A program made the position numbers and the translations under genes. A model generated the notes under the pieces. The model did not search any database, was not told the origin of the DNA, and saw only the letters and a list, made by a program, of their open reading frames with translations. A stretch of 64,000 nucleotides of DNA from Cupriavidus yeoncheonensis (GTDB taxonomy: Bacteria > Pseudomonadota > Gammaproteobacteria > Burkholderiales > Burkholderiaceae). The stretch's first letter is position 1. The number at the start of each line of letters is the position of its first letter. Shown piece by piece: positions 26,566 to 35,305 of this stretch. The stretch spans positions 248,001 to 312,000 of the forward strand of contig NZ_CAJPUY010000004.1 in the NCBI RefSeq assembly GCF_905397275.1. Reading direction: 5' to 3'.

Positions 26566-27414
26566 GTGACCCTGGAACTGCTGTCCGAGCACGGCTGCCA
26601 TGGCGGCGTGCAGCGCTTCTACCGGCACGCTTCGGCCGCCATTGGCCTGCCGATGCGTTTCTCGGTGTACCTGCCGCCGCAGGCACAGGCTGGCGCCAGG
26701 CTGCCGGCGCTGTTCTACCTGGCGGGACTGACCTGCACCGAAGAAACCTTCATGATCAAGGCCGGCGCGCAGCGCTTCGCCGCCGAGCACGGCCTGGTCC
26801 TGGTCGCGCCGGATACCAGCCCGCGCGGCGCCGGGATACCGGGCGAGGCGGATGCGTGGGACTTCGGTGTCGGCGCGGGCTTCTATGTCGATGCGACCGA
26901 GGCACCATGGAACCAGCACTGGCGCATGGAGAGCTACGTCACGCAGGAACTGTTCGACCTTGTCAGCCGCGAATTGCCGGTCGATCCCGACCGCGTCGGC
27001 ATCTTCGGTCACTCGATGGGCGGGCACGGCGCGCTGGTGCTGGCGCAGCGGCATCCGCAGCGCTTCCGCTCGGTGTCGGCGTTCGCGCCCATCGCCGCGC
27101 CGACGCGGTGCCCGTGGGGAGAGAAGGCCTTCACCGGCTATCTCGGCACGGACCGCGGCCGCTGGGCCGAACATGATGCCAGCGCGCTGATGGCGGCGCA
27201 GAAGGCGGCGCCCTTTCCGGCCGGCATCCTCGTGGACCAGGGCCTGGCGGACCAGTTCCTGACGAACCAGCTCCATCCCGAAGCGTTCGAGGCCGCCTGC
27301 GCGGCCGCTGGCCAGCCGCTGGCGCTGCGCCGGCATACCGGCTACGACCACGGCTACTACTTCATCAGCACCTTTATCGCGGACCACATCCGCCATCACG
27401 CCGCGCAGCTCTGA
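26566..27414 (+). CDS. frmB: S-formylglutathione hydrolase
   Basis: A 282-residue esterase-D family hydrolase releasing formate and glutathione. Nucleophile Ser150 in GHSMGGHGA, Asp in DQGLADQFL and His in TGYDHGYYF form the triad; LAGLTCTEETF near 52-62 is family-specific. It starts at GTG 26566 with AGGAG 6 bases upstream overlapping the frmA stop region. Completes the formaldehyde detoxification pair. Confidence 0.95.
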   Translation: MTLELLSEHGCHGGVQRFYRHASAAIGLPMRFSVYLPPQAQAGARLPALFYLAGLTCTEETFMIKAGAQRFAAEHGLVLVAPDTSPRGAGIPGEADAWDFGVGAGFYVDATEAPWNQHWRMESYVTQELFDLVSRELPVDPDRVGIFGHSMGGHGALVLAQRHPQRFRSVSAFAPIAAPTRCPWGEKAFTGYLGTDRGRWAEHDASALMAAQKAAPFPAGILVDQGLADQFLTNQLHPEAFEAACAAAGQPLALRRHTGYDHGYYFISTFIADHIRHHAAQL

Positions 27415-27429
27415 CGATGCAGCGATGAC

Positions 27430-27459
27430 AACGATGCGCGGCCGGCGCCGCGCATCGTT
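27430..27459. terminator. Hairpin between convergent frmB and RRM-like genes
   Basis: A perfect 13-bp stem AACGATGCGCGGC/GCCGCGCATCGTT with a CGGC loop. It sits between convergent stops and could serve both strands. Confidence 0.55.
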
Positions 27460-27713
27460 CAGATGTAGCGCTCCGCCATGACCAGCGCGCTCAGGCGCCG
27501 GCGCTTCCAGAACATGCCGTGGATGCGTGTCAGCAGCCTGCGCAGGGTGGCCGGGTCCAGTGCGCGGAACGTCAGCATGACCGCGGGATTGCTGCCATCG
27601 CCGGGCACATGCTCCAGGGCATCGAATACCGGAAGTCCATACTTCACCAGGAATGCGCGGATCTCGTCTTCGGTCGTGCCGGGCTCGATATTGCCGAGCA
27701 ACAGTACAGACAT
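27459..27713 (-). CDS. Small RRM-like RNA-binding domain protein
   Basis: An 84-residue protein. The start MSVLLLGNIEPGTTEDEIRA followed by FLVKYG resembles the RNP2 strand and first helix of RNA recognition motifs. PAVMLTF near 43-49 sits where RNP1 would be but lacks the usual aromatic pair. The C-terminal third is basic (WKRRRLS). Such short RRM-like proteins are found in Burkholderiaceae; the RNA target is unknown. Lies between frmB and the GNAT gene, same strand as the latter. Confidence 0.65.
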   Translation of the reverse strand: MSVLLLGNIEPGTTEDEIRAFLVKYGLPVFDALEHVPGDGSNPAVMLTFRALDPATLRRLLTRIHGMFWKRRRLSALVMAERYI

Positions 27714-27755
27714 GGCGGCCTCCCTTCGTTTTCTACGGCCTCGTCACCCTCCACT

Positions 27756-28328
27756 TCATTCGCCGCCTGCGGCATCGGCCTGCTTGTCCAGCTGCAACGT
27801 GACGATGCGCAGGGTCGCATCATCGGGGCACCTGACGTCGGAAAAGCCAAGGCGACGTGCCAGGCGCCGCATGGGCGTGTTCATGGCCAGCACGAAGCCC
27901 TCCATGCGCAGGTAGCCACGCGCGCGCGCCGTGTCGATCAGCGACGACATCAGGATGCGCGCAAGGCCCGCGCCATGCCAGTCGTCATCGAGCGTGATGG
28001 CGAACTCGCAGACCTCGCTGCCCGGCGCGGCCACGAAACGCGCGCCGCCGACCAGCCGGCCACCGCTTTCCTTGCCCTCTGCCTCGCTCCAGGCGACGAA
28101 TGCGCATTCATGGTCCGGCTCCGGGTGCGTGGCGTGCTCCACCATGGCCTCAGGCAGTTCCCGCATGGGTGCCATAAAGCGCGTGTAGCGGGCGTCGTCC
28201 GACAACCGCGAAAACGCGGCGAGCAATCCGGCGCGGTCCTGCTCGCAGATTTCACGCAGCAGGAGATGGCGCCCATCCCGCAACGTCATGCGGGTTGGCG
28301 TGAAGGGCAATGGAGTCGGTGCGGGCAT
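27756..28328 (-). CDS. GNAT-family N-acetyltransferase
   Basis: A 190-residue acetyltransferase resembling the GNAT domain of protein-lysine acetyltransferases (TRMTLRDGRHLLLREICEQDR, DDARYTRFM). Acetyl-CoA motif A is WHGAGLARILMSSLIDTAR. A later MNTPMRRLARRLGF is the typical motif B. ATG 28328 is chosen; ATG 28289 is possible, and a frame extension further upstream runs into the tRNA terminator and is rejected. Substrate unknown. Confidence 0.82.
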   Translation of the reverse strand: MPAPTPLPFTPTRMTLRDGRHLLLREICEQDRAGLLAAFSRLSDDARYTRFMAPMRELPEAMVEHATHPEPDHECAFVAWSEAEGKESGGRLVGGARFVAAPGSEVCEFAITLDDDWHGAGLARILMSSLIDTARARGYLRMEGFVLAMNTPMRRLARRLGFSDVRCPDDATLRIVTLQLDKQADAAGGE

Positions 28329-28485
28329 CTGGGCAAGGTCTGCGTCACTGGCTGAATGGGAACCCGGGCTGAATCGCCGAAGCTCATTCACTGTAGTGCC
28401 AAATGGCGCCCCATGCAGGGCGCAGCGCTGCGGCCGCGCACGATCGCGCTTTGAGCGCAGCGGACGCATTTCGAGCGCAGGAATG

Positions 28486-28516
28486 AAAAAGGGCTTCCGT
28501 TTCCGGAAGCCCTTTT
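28486..28516 (-). terminator. Intrinsic terminator of tRNA-Arg
   Basis: AAAAGGGCTTCCG/CGGAAGCCCTTTT stem with a TTTC loop; read leftward it ends in a T run just after the tRNA. Confidence 0.88.
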
Positions 28517-28529
28517 CGTTCTGCATAGG

Positions 28530-28606
28530 TGGCGCGGCTGGCAGGATTCGAACCCACGACCCCTTGGTTCGTAGCCAAGTACTCTATCCAACTGAGCTAC
28601 AGCCGC
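28530..28606 (-). tRNA. tRNA-Arg (anticodon ACG)
   Basis: A 77-base cloverleaf on the minus strand with the CCA end encoded. It starts GCGGCTGTAGCTCAG, has anticodon loop CTACGAA within the stem CTTGG/CCAAG, and T-arm GGGTTCGAATCC. The wobble A is expected to become inosine and read CGN codons. Confidence 0.97.
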
Positions 28607-28619
28607 ACGCGAGACATAG

Positions 28620-28647
28620 ATTGTAACCCAGTTTGGATTTTGTGCAA
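28620..28647 (-). promoter_or_regulatory. Promoter of tRNA-Arg
   Basis: On the minus strand TTGCAC (28647-28642), a 16-base spacer, then TACAAT (28625-28620), 13 bases before the tRNA 5' end. Confidence 0.65.
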
Positions 28648-28678
28648 GCCCCTTCCGAGAAAAACTTTCGAACAGCGG

Positions 28679-29539
28679 CTACCAGCGATAGCGCGCGCCG
28701 ACGGTGCCTCCGGCATTCCGCCCCGCCTTGACCTTGAACCAGAGCTTCATGCCCGATGCGGTATTGCCGTGCGCGCCGATATTGAACGAGAACAGACCGC
28801 GCAGCAGGTCTGTATCGATCTTCGTGCCGCTGACGTTGATGGTCTGCTTGCGGCTGTCCTGCCACCAGTCGGCCTCGACGAACGGGTAGACGCCCGCGAG
28901 CCGGGTTGGCTGGGCACCGTACACGCGCACGCCGAAACCCGTGGCGCTCGAATCGCCCAGCATGTCGGGCGCCTGCGTCCCCGTGGCGGCATTGCCCGGC
29001 TGATAGGCCAGTTGCACGCGAGGCTGGATGGTCAGGCCACCGGCATGCGGCACGACGGCGTCGAGTGCCAGCGCCATGGTGCGCACGCGGCTGTCCACGA
29101 ATCCGCTGGCGGTGGTGATATCGTCGACATGCACCAGGATCCGCCGCGGGCCGTAGCGCATGCGTTCGGTATCGCTGTCGATGGCCGCGAGGCCAGGCGC
29201 GTCGTCATCCGGCCCCGCTCCGGTCGTTACCTCGATGCGCGGCGAGTAACCGGGTGGCGGCCCGTTGTGTTCGGCGGAGGAGCCAGAACCGCGGCCGGCG
29301 GTTGCCGCACCGGCAGCCATCCCGCCAAGGTCGCTCGCTTGCACATGCTGCCAGCCGAGAATGGAATCGGTGCCCGGGGCACCATCGTCGGCCCTGGCCA
29401 CGGAACAAACCAGCATGGCCAGCACGCAGCAGCATTGCAGCGGATGGTGACGCGCCCCGTGCTGTGTCGCGGCACAGTCGTGCCACGCAGGGTACGCCCC
29501 TGCCTCCCTCTCTGCTGATGATGACAAGACCTCGGTCAT
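28679..29539 (-). CDS. Short outer-membrane beta-barrel (autotransporter-like) protein
   Basis: A 286-residue protein. A hydrophobic segment (CCCVLAMLVCSVARADD) after a long charged N-region of about 33 residues looks like a signal peptide. About 90 residues of Gly/Ala/Pro-rich linker follow, then alternating strands (ILVHVDDITTASGFVDSR, FVEADWWQDSRKQTINVSG, SGMKLWFKVKAG) ending GARYRW. A terminal aromatic residue after YR and the W-rich strands resemble the C-terminal barrel of autotransporters. There is no passenger domain, so this is a short or decayed relative. ATG 29539 has AAGGTGG upstream. Confidence 0.6.
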   Translation of the reverse strand: MTEVLSSSAEREAGAYPAWHDCAATQHGARHHPLQCCCVLAMLVCSVARADDGAPGTDSILGWQHVQASDLGGMAAGAATAGRGSGSSAEHNGPPPGYSPRIEVTTGAGPDDDAPGLAAIDSDTERMRYGPRRILVHVDDITTASGFVDSRVRTMALALDAVVPHAGGLTIQPRVQLAYQPGNAATGTQAPDMLGDSSATGFGVRVYGAQPTRLAGVYPFVEADWWQDSRKQTINVSGTKIDTDLLRGLFSFNIGAHGNTASGMKLWFKVKAGRNAGGTVGARYRW

Positions 29540-29798
29540 GGCAACCACCTTCGGACGTTATCAAAGCTTGCCCGATTTGTTTGAGGATAGGTCATATGCC
29601 CGCCGTCGGGGAAGCGACGAATGTCCGCTGCCGCGCAGCCGCTGAGCCAGTGTTCCGGACAGCCGGGGTGACGTCACGTTTAGTGGAGCAATGGCGTCGG
29701 CTTTGCCCGATGCCCTAGCGGTTTTCGTCAATAATGTCGGAATTCAACGATTACCTATGCCTGCCTTCCTGGCCGAACAGGCGCGGGAGGAGACAACC

Positions 29799-31601
29799 AT
29801 GGCGTTCTGGCGAAGACTTCGCCCGGCCGGCAATACCGGCGCCAGCCATTCGCTGGCGGCAGGCCGAAGCCAGAGCCTGAAGCGCAAGCTGTCGGCTGCG
29901 ACAACCGTGGCCGCGCTGTGTACGGTTGGCCTGGCTGCCTTGCTGATGGCGCGCTCGTATGGCGATTTCGCCGCGGCGCGCCAGAACCTGCATGACATCT
30001 CGGAATACCGTGTCCTGCTGGACGCGGCCAATGTGCTGTCGGCCGAACGCGGCCCCGCCAACAGTGTGCTCGGAGAAGCGCCCGCGGAGAAAAGTGCGGC
30101 GCGCGACAGGCTGCGCGAATTCCGCGCGCGCAGCGACGCCGCCCTCACGCGGCTGCTGATGCCACCGCCCGCGCCAGCCGGCCTGCACCAGCACCGTTTG
30201 CCGCCGCTGATGGTGGAGCGCGTGCGCGATCGTTTGCGCCGCGCCCGCGCGGAGGTCGATGCCCTGGCAGCCCGGCAGCGGGAAGACCGGCAGATGGATG
30301 AACTCCAGCATGCCATCGAGGGCATGTTCGAGGCCGTCGATGCGCTGCAGCCCCTGGTTGGCTGGCAGGTCAGGCAGTTGTCGGCATGCCACCCGGGCCT
30401 GGCGGCGCCCGCGCTCGCCGGCAAGATGTTCGGCGACCTGCGCGAGTACGGCGGACGCGCGGCTTCCCAGATCATGGCGCCCATTGCCGCGCACCAGCCG
30501 ATCCCGATCCGCAGCCTTGCCGATACCTCACGCTCGCGCGGACGGCTGCTGGAACTGTGGGAACTGGCCGGCCCGGCCTACAACATGTATGGCGAAGCCC
30601 CGCGGCTCGAGCAGGCCCACGCCGACGCGAGCCACGAGTTCTTTGGCCACGGCTTGTCCATGGTCGACAGCATGGTGGCGCAAGGCCGCCTGTCCGGCCA
30701 CTACTCGATGACCCCGACGGAATTCACCAATCGCTATGTGCCGACACTGGAGCCGCTGGAGCGCCTGCGCAGCGCGTTCCTGGATGAGGTGATCGCGCAT
30801 TTCGAGGCCGACCGCACGCGCGCGCTGCGCCTGCTCGCCATCGCCGGCGGCGCGACCGCGCTGATCCTCCTGGTGCTCGGCTACCTGCTGGTGTTCGCGC
30901 AGCGCTCGGTATTCCTGCCGTTGCTGCATGCGCGCGATGCGGTCATCGCGCTGGCCGAGGGGCGCGGCCGCCCCGGCCTTGCCACGCCAGCAACCGGCCG
31001 CGAGATGCGGCGCCTGTTCGATGCGCTGGACATCCTGCGACGCAAGCTGCGCGAGCGCGCATCGCTCACCGAGCAACTCGAACACCAGGCCCGTACCGAC
31101 AGCCTGACGGGACTGCTGAACCGGCGCGCGCTGGAGCATATTGCCGCGCAGCCCGCCGATCCGGCCGGACCGGCAACGGTCAGCCTGATCCTGATGGACG
31201 TGGATCGATTCAAGCAGATCAACGACCGCCATGGCCACCCCGCCGGCGACGAGGTGCTGCGCGCGCTGGCTGACCTGATGCGCGACTTCCTGAATCCCGC
31301 ATTCGCGCTGGCCCGCTTTGGCGGCGAGGAGTTCGCAGTGCTCGTACCTGGCGCCGGCACCGACGAAGCGGCGTCGATGGCCCAGGCATTGCGCACGGCG
31401 ATCTGCGCTGAACCCATCCGCCTGGCCGACGGCACACGACTGCCCGTGACCGCCAGCTTTGGCGTGGCGACCGGCCGCAGCGGCGTCATCCATTGGCCGC
31501 GGCTGTTTGCCGCGGCCGATGCCGCGCTGTACCGCGCCAAGACCGATGGCCGCAATTGCGTGCGGCGCGCCGATGAACCCGCCGAGGCTGTCGACGATTG
31601 A
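29799..31601 (+). CDS. Membrane diguanylate cyclase (GGDEF domain)
   Basis: A 600-residue protein. Helix about 33-51, a periplasmic helical sensor region about 52-340, a second helix about 344-366, a HAMP-like segment, then a GGDEF domain from about 425. The active motif GGEEF is at 508-512 and the metal-site DVDRFKQINDRHGHPAGD is intact, so it should make c-di-GMP. The RxxD inhibitory site expected before the motif reads NPAF, so product inhibition is probably absent. ATG 29799 has GGGAGGAG upstream and is preferred over in-frame ATGs at 29691 and 29757. The sensed signal is unknown. Confidence 0.92.
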   Translation: MAFWRRLRPAGNTGASHSLAAGRSQSLKRKLSAATTVAALCTVGLAALLMARSYGDFAAARQNLHDISEYRVLLDAANVLSAERGPANSVLGEAPAEKSAARDRLREFRARSDAALTRLLMPPPAPAGLHQHRLPPLMVERVRDRLRRARAEVDALAARQREDRQMDELQHAIEGMFEAVDALQPLVGWQVRQLSACHPGLAAPALAGKMFGDLREYGGRAASQIMAPIAAHQPIPIRSLADTSRSRGRLLELWELAGPAYNMYGEAPRLEQAHADASHEFFGHGLSMVDSMVAQGRLSGHYSMTPTEFTNRYVPTLEPLERLRSAFLDEVIAHFEADRTRALRLLAIAGGATALILLVLGYLLVFAQRSVFLPLLHARDAVIALAEGRGRPGLATPATGREMRRLFDALDILRRKLRERASLTEQLEHQARTDSLTGLLNRRALEHIAAQPADPAGPATVSLILMDVDRFKQINDRHGHPAGDEVLRALADLMRDFLNPAFALARFGGEEFAVLVPGAGTDEAASMAQALRTAICAEPIRLADGTRLPVTASFGVATGRSGVIHWPRLFAAADAALYRAKTDGRNCVRRADEPAEAVDD

Positions 31602-31666
31602 GCCGGTACACCGCGCTGCCTGGCGCGGTGTACCGCTTCAGCCGTTGCCTCGATCCATATCCCGGC

Positions 31667-31699
31667 CACATCTCGACCACACCCCGACCACACCCCGAC
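31667..31699. repeat. Three 11-bp tandem repeats after the cyclase gene
   Basis: Units CACATCTCGAC, CACACCCCGAC and CACACCCCGAC lie head to tail between the diguanylate cyclase stop and the terminator. No function is evident. Confidence 0.75.
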
Positions 31700-31709
31700 C
31701 GTAAACGGA

Positions 31710-31737
31710 AAAAGGCCCGCATTGCTGCGGGCCTTTT
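31710..31737. terminator. Bidirectional terminator between cyclase gene and tRNA-Leu
   Basis: AAAAGGCCCGC/GCGGGCCTTTT, 11-bp perfect stem with a 6-base loop and T runs on both strands. It serves the rightward cyclase and the leftward tRNA. Confidence 0.9.
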
Positions 31738-31744
31738 CTGAATT

Positions 31745-31831
31745 TGGTGCCCAGAAGAGGACTCGAACCTCCACAGTGTTGCCACCGCTAGGACCTGAAC
31801 CTAGTGCGTCTACCAATTCCGCCATCTGGGC
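31745..31831 (-). tRNA. tRNA-Leu (anticodon CAG)
   Basis: An 87-base class II tRNA on the minus strand, CCA encoded. It starts GCCCAGATGGCGGAATTGG, anticodon loop TTCAGGT in stem CTAGG/CCTAG, long variable arm, T-arm GAGGTTCGAGTCCTC. Reads CUG, the main Leu codon in this GC-rich genome. Confidence 0.97.
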
Positions 31832-31870
31832 TTCGTTTCGCTGCATTGCTGCTGCGATGCGAAGAACGCA

Positions 31871-31899
31871 ATTATGCTGGGCCACACAGACCTTGTCAA
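31871..31899 (-). promoter_or_regulatory. Strong sigma70 promoter of tRNA-Leu
   Basis: On the minus strand consensus TTGACA (31899-31894), 17-base spacer, CATAAT (31876-31871), leaving about 40 bases before the tRNA 5' end. Confidence 0.8.
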
Positions 31900-31924
31900 C
31901 ACTCCTCCGTGAAAAATCTGCATG

Positions 31925-33223
31925 TCAGCTGTCCCGTGCAGCGTCTCCACGCCTGGCGATGAAGTCCACCTGCGCCGGGCGTCCCGGCAGATGCAGCGCG
32001 GCCGTGGCCGGCGGCGTGCTCGCCACGGTCTTGCCGCCGCGCACCACCAGCAGGCGCGTGGCGCGCAGGCGAATGGCCTCGACGGGATCGCGCGCCTGCA
32101 GCAGGACTAGGTCCGCGCGACAGCCCGGCGCAAGGCCGTAGCCATCGAGGCCGAGAATCTGCGCCGGCGTGGATGTCACGGCAGCAAAGCAACTGCGCAT
32201 GGCCTCCTGCCCGGTCATCTGGCCCACGTGCAGGCCCATGTGGGCGACCTCCAGCATGTCGGCGCTGCCCAGGCTGTACCAGGGGTCCATCACGCAATCA
32301 TGGCCGAAGGCGACCGGAACGCCTGCCGCAAGCAATTCGGGCACGCGCGTCATGCCACGCCGCTTCGGGTAGGTATCGTGGCGGCCCTGCAAGGTGATGT
32401 TGATCAGCGGGTTGGCGATCGCGGCCACGCCCGCCTCGCGCATCAGCGGCAGAAGCTTGGACACGTAGTAGTTGTCCATCGAATGCATCGACGTCAGATG
32501 CGAGCCGGCGACACGTCCGTGCAGGCCCAGCCGCACGGTCTCGCTGGCCAGGGTTTCGATATGGCGCGACATCGGGTCATCGCTCTCGTCGCAGTGCATG
32601 TCGACGCGCAGGCCCCGCTCGGCGGCCAGCTCGCACAGCAGGCGCACCGACGCCGCGCCGTCCGCCATGGTGCGCTCGAAATGCGGAATGCCGCCGACCA
32701 CCTCCACGCCCATATCGAGCGCACGGCGCAGGTTGTCGAGCGCGCCCGGCGCACGCAGCACGCCGTCCTGCGGGAACGCCACGAGCTGGAGATCAAGGTA
32801 GGGACGCACGCGCTCGCGCACGTGCAACAGCGCCTCCACCGCAAGCAGGCGCGGATCGCACACATCCACGTGCGAGCGGATGGCCAGCAGCCCCCTGGCC
32901 ACGGCCCAGTCGCAGTACGCCAGCGCGCGCTCGACCAGCGCCTCCTGCGTCAGCAGCGGCTTGAGTTCGCCCCACAGCGCAATGCCTTCGAGCAGCGTGC
33001 CGGACTGGTTCACGCGCGGCAGCCCGTAGGACAGCGTGGAATCCATGTGGAAATGCGCATCGACGAACGGCGGGGTCACCAGTTGCCCCGCGGCGTCGAT
33101 CTCGGTGGCCGCCTGCGCGGCAAGCGCGGCTTCCACGGCGACAATGCGGTCATTGTCGACGCCGATATCGATGCCACTGCGCCCGTCAGGCAGCGTGCAG
33201 TGGCGCAGGATCAGTTCCAGCAT
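31925..33223 (-). CDS. codA: Cytosine deaminase (amidohydrolase)
   Basis: A 432-residue metal amidohydrolase converting cytosine to uracil. Metal ligands DAHFHMD near 55-61, the active-site CDESDD, and NITLQGRHDTYPKRRGMTRV then FGHDCVMDPWYSLG closely follow the E. coli CodA pattern. It is last in the leftward pyrimidine operon, where it feeds uracil to Upp and the URC enzymes. It starts 28 bases after the permease stop. Confidence 0.92.
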   Translation of the reverse strand: MLELILRHCTLPDGRSGIDIGVDNDRIVAVEAALAAQAATEIDAAGQLVTPPFVDAHFHMDSTLSYGLPRVNQSGTLLEGIALWGELKPLLTQEALVERALAYCDWAVARGLLAIRSHVDVCDPRLLAVEALLHVRERVRPYLDLQLVAFPQDGVLRAPGALDNLRRALDMGVEVVGGIPHFERTMADGAASVRLLCELAAERGLRVDMHCDESDDPMSRHIETLASETVRLGLHGRVAGSHLTSMHSMDNYYVSKLLPLMREAGVAAIANPLINITLQGRHDTYPKRRGMTRVPELLAAGVPVAFGHDCVMDPWYSLGSADMLEVAHMGLHVGQMTGQEAMRSCFAAVTSTPAQILGLDGYGLAPGCRADLVLLQARDPVEAIRLRATRLLVVRGGKTVASTPPATAALHLPGRPAQVDFIARRGDAARDS

Positions 33224-33251
33224 GGTCGCTCCAGGATCGGTGGGTTCAGGT

Positions 33252-34214
33252 TCAGCGCTCGCCCCGGCGGTACGGCTTCATCAGCGCCTGCGGATACGTG
33301 GCGCGCCGCGCCACCAGGATCAGCGCGACGATCGACAGCACGTAGGGCAGCATCAGGTAAAGCTGGTAAGGCAGCGGCGGCAGCCCGGGCAGGCTGGCGC
33401 CGCCCTGCTGCAGGCGCAGCTGCAACGCATCGAACGCGGCGAACAGCAATGCGCCCAGCAGCGCCCGGCCGGGCCGCCACGAGGCGAACACCACCAGCGC
33501 AACGCAGATCCAGCCACGCCCGTTGATCATATTGAAGAAGAACGCGTTGAACGCCGACAGCGTCAGGAATGCGCCACCCACCGCCATCAGCGCCGAGCCG
33601 GCCATGATCGCGCCGATGCGCACCGCTCCCACGCGGATGCCCTGCCCTTCGGCCGCCGCCGGGTTCTCGCCGACCATGCGCACCGCCAGCCCGAGCGGCG
33701 TGCGGTACAGCAGCCATGCGATCACCGGCGCGAGCAGCAAGGCCAGCAGCGTCAGCGCTGTCTGCGCGCCAAGCACCGGCCCCAGCAAGGGCCCCGCGAC
33801 CGGCACCTGTTCCAGCCAGCGCATCGGCGCGAACGGCGTGATGGTCGGCGGCGACGATACCGAGGCAAAGCCGATCCGGTAGGCGTAATAGGACAGGCTG
33901 GTCGCCAGCATGGTGACCCCCAGCCCCGCCACATGCTGCGACAACGCCAGCGTCACCGTGAGCCAGCCGTGCAGCAGCCCGAACACCAGCCCGGCGCCCG
34001 CCGCCACCGCTACGCCGCCCCACAGCGGCGCACCGTGGTACACCGCCAGCCAGCCGGAAAACGCACCGGCCACCATGATGCCCTCGATGCCAAGGTTCAG
34101 CACCCCGGCCCGTTCGCACAGCAACACGCCCAGCGTGCCAAACACCAGCGGCGTGGCCACGCGCAGGACGGCGACCCAGAACGGCGCGGCGGCCAGGATG
34201 TCGAACAGTTCCAT
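33252..34214 (-). CDS. Nucleoside/nucleobase ABC transporter permease (second subunit)
   Basis: A 320-residue permease with about 8-9 helices of the BPD_transp_2 family. GVLNLGIEGIMVAGAFSGW near 39-57 and GENPAAAEGQGI in the cytoplasmic loop are typical of permeases paired with Bmp/Med binding proteins. ATG 34214 overlaps the upstream permease stop as ATGA, which fixes the start despite a longer open frame. Confidence 0.9.
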   Translation of the reverse strand: MELFDILAAAPFWVAVLRVATPLVFGTLGVLLCERAGVLNLGIEGIMVAGAFSGWLAVYHGAPLWGGVAVAAGAGLVFGLLHGWLTVTLALSQHVAGLGVTMLATSLSYYAYRIGFASVSSPPTITPFAPMRWLEQVPVAGPLLGPVLGAQTALTLLALLLAPVIAWLLYRTPLGLAVRMVGENPAAAEGQGIRVGAVRIGAIMAGSALMAVGGAFLTLSAFNAFFFNMINGRGWICVALVVFASWRPGRALLGALLFAAFDALQLRLQQGGASLPGLPPLPYQLYLMLPYVLSIVALILVARRATYPQALMKPYRRGER

Positions 34215-35305
34215 CAGGCCACTCCGCGCACGCGGTCCAGCCGGATGCGGTAGCGCGTCAGCATGGTCGCGACCAGCATGGCCAGCAGCGCCACCGCGAC
34301 GATCACGTCGGCAATGGCATTGGGCACGCCGACCGCACGGCTCATGCCGTCGGCGCCGACCAGCACGCCGGCCACGAACACCGAAGCCGCCACCACGCCG
34401 AGCGGGTTCAGCCCGGCCAGCATGGCGATGACCACGCCCGCATAGCCGTAGCCAGGCGACATGTCGAGCGTGAGGTAGCTGGTGCGACCCGCCACTTCCA
34501 CCACGCCGGCCAAACCCGCCAGCGCGCCAGACAGCAACGCCGCGAGCAGCGTCACGCGGCCCACCGGCATGCCGGCGAACGCGGCCGCGCGCGCGTTGGC
34601 GCCCACTGCCCGCATCTGCAGGCCGAACACGGTGTAGCGGTTCATCGCCCACACCGCCAGCGCCAGCGCGCACGCCCCCAGCAGCCCGCTGTGCACGCGC
34701 GAACGTTCCATCAGCCTCGACAGCTCCAGCTCGGGCAGCAGCGTCACGGACTGCGGCCACCCCATCGCCAGCGGGTCCTTCATCGGGCCGTCAAGCATCA
34801 TCGAGACCAGCAGCAGCACGATGAAATTGAGCAGCAGCGTGGTCACCACCTCGTCGACACCGAGCCGCAGCTTGAGCCAGGCCGGGCCGAGCAGCAGCAG
34901 CGCCCCGGCCAGCATGCCCGCCGCGACCATCAGCGCGAACAGCACGCCGGCAGGTAGCGGCGCGGCCCACGGCGCCGGGCCGCCGTCCACCTGGCCGCCG
35001 ATGGCCACCGCGGCAAGCGCGCCAAGATAGAGCTGGCCCTCGGCACCGATATTGAAGAGCCGCGCGCGGAATGCCACGGCCACGGCCAGCCCGGTCAGCA
35101 TCAGCGGCGTGGCGCGCGTCAGCGTCTCCGACCAGGCAAAGCGCGAACCGAAGCCGCCTTCGAGCAGCGTCAGGTAGGCCCGCCCGACCGGCGCACCGGC
35201 CCACGCGACCAGCAGCGCGCAGATCGCCAGCGTGGCCGCCACGGCGCCCACCGGCGCCGCCACCAGCGCCACGCGCGACACCGTTGCCCGCGCCTCAAGC
35301 CGCAT
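34214..35305 (-). CDS. Nucleoside/nucleobase ABC transporter permease (first subunit)
   Basis: A 363-residue permease. ARLFNIGAEGQLYLGALAA and GANARAAAFAGMPVGR are family hallmarks, and LRLGVDEVVTTLLLNFI matches YufP/NupB-type permeases. ATG 35305 overlaps the ATPase gene end by 11 bases. Confidence 0.9.
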   Translation of the reverse strand: MRLEARATVSRVALVAAPVGAVAATLAICALLVAWAGAPVGRAYLTLLEGGFGSRFAWSETLTRATPLMLTGLAVAVAFRARLFNIGAEGQLYLGALAAVAIGGQVDGGPAPWAAPLPAGVLFALMVAAGMLAGALLLLGPAWLKLRLGVDEVVTTLLLNFIVLLLVSMMLDGPMKDPLAMGWPQSVTLLPELELSRLMERSRVHSGLLGACALALAVWAMNRYTVFGLQMRAVGANARAAAFAGMPVGRVTLLAALLSGALAGLAGVVEVAGRTSYLTLDMSPGYGYAGVVIAMLAGLNPLGVVAASVFVAGVLVGADGMSRAVGVPNAIADVIVAVALLAMLVATMLTRYRIRLDRVRGVA

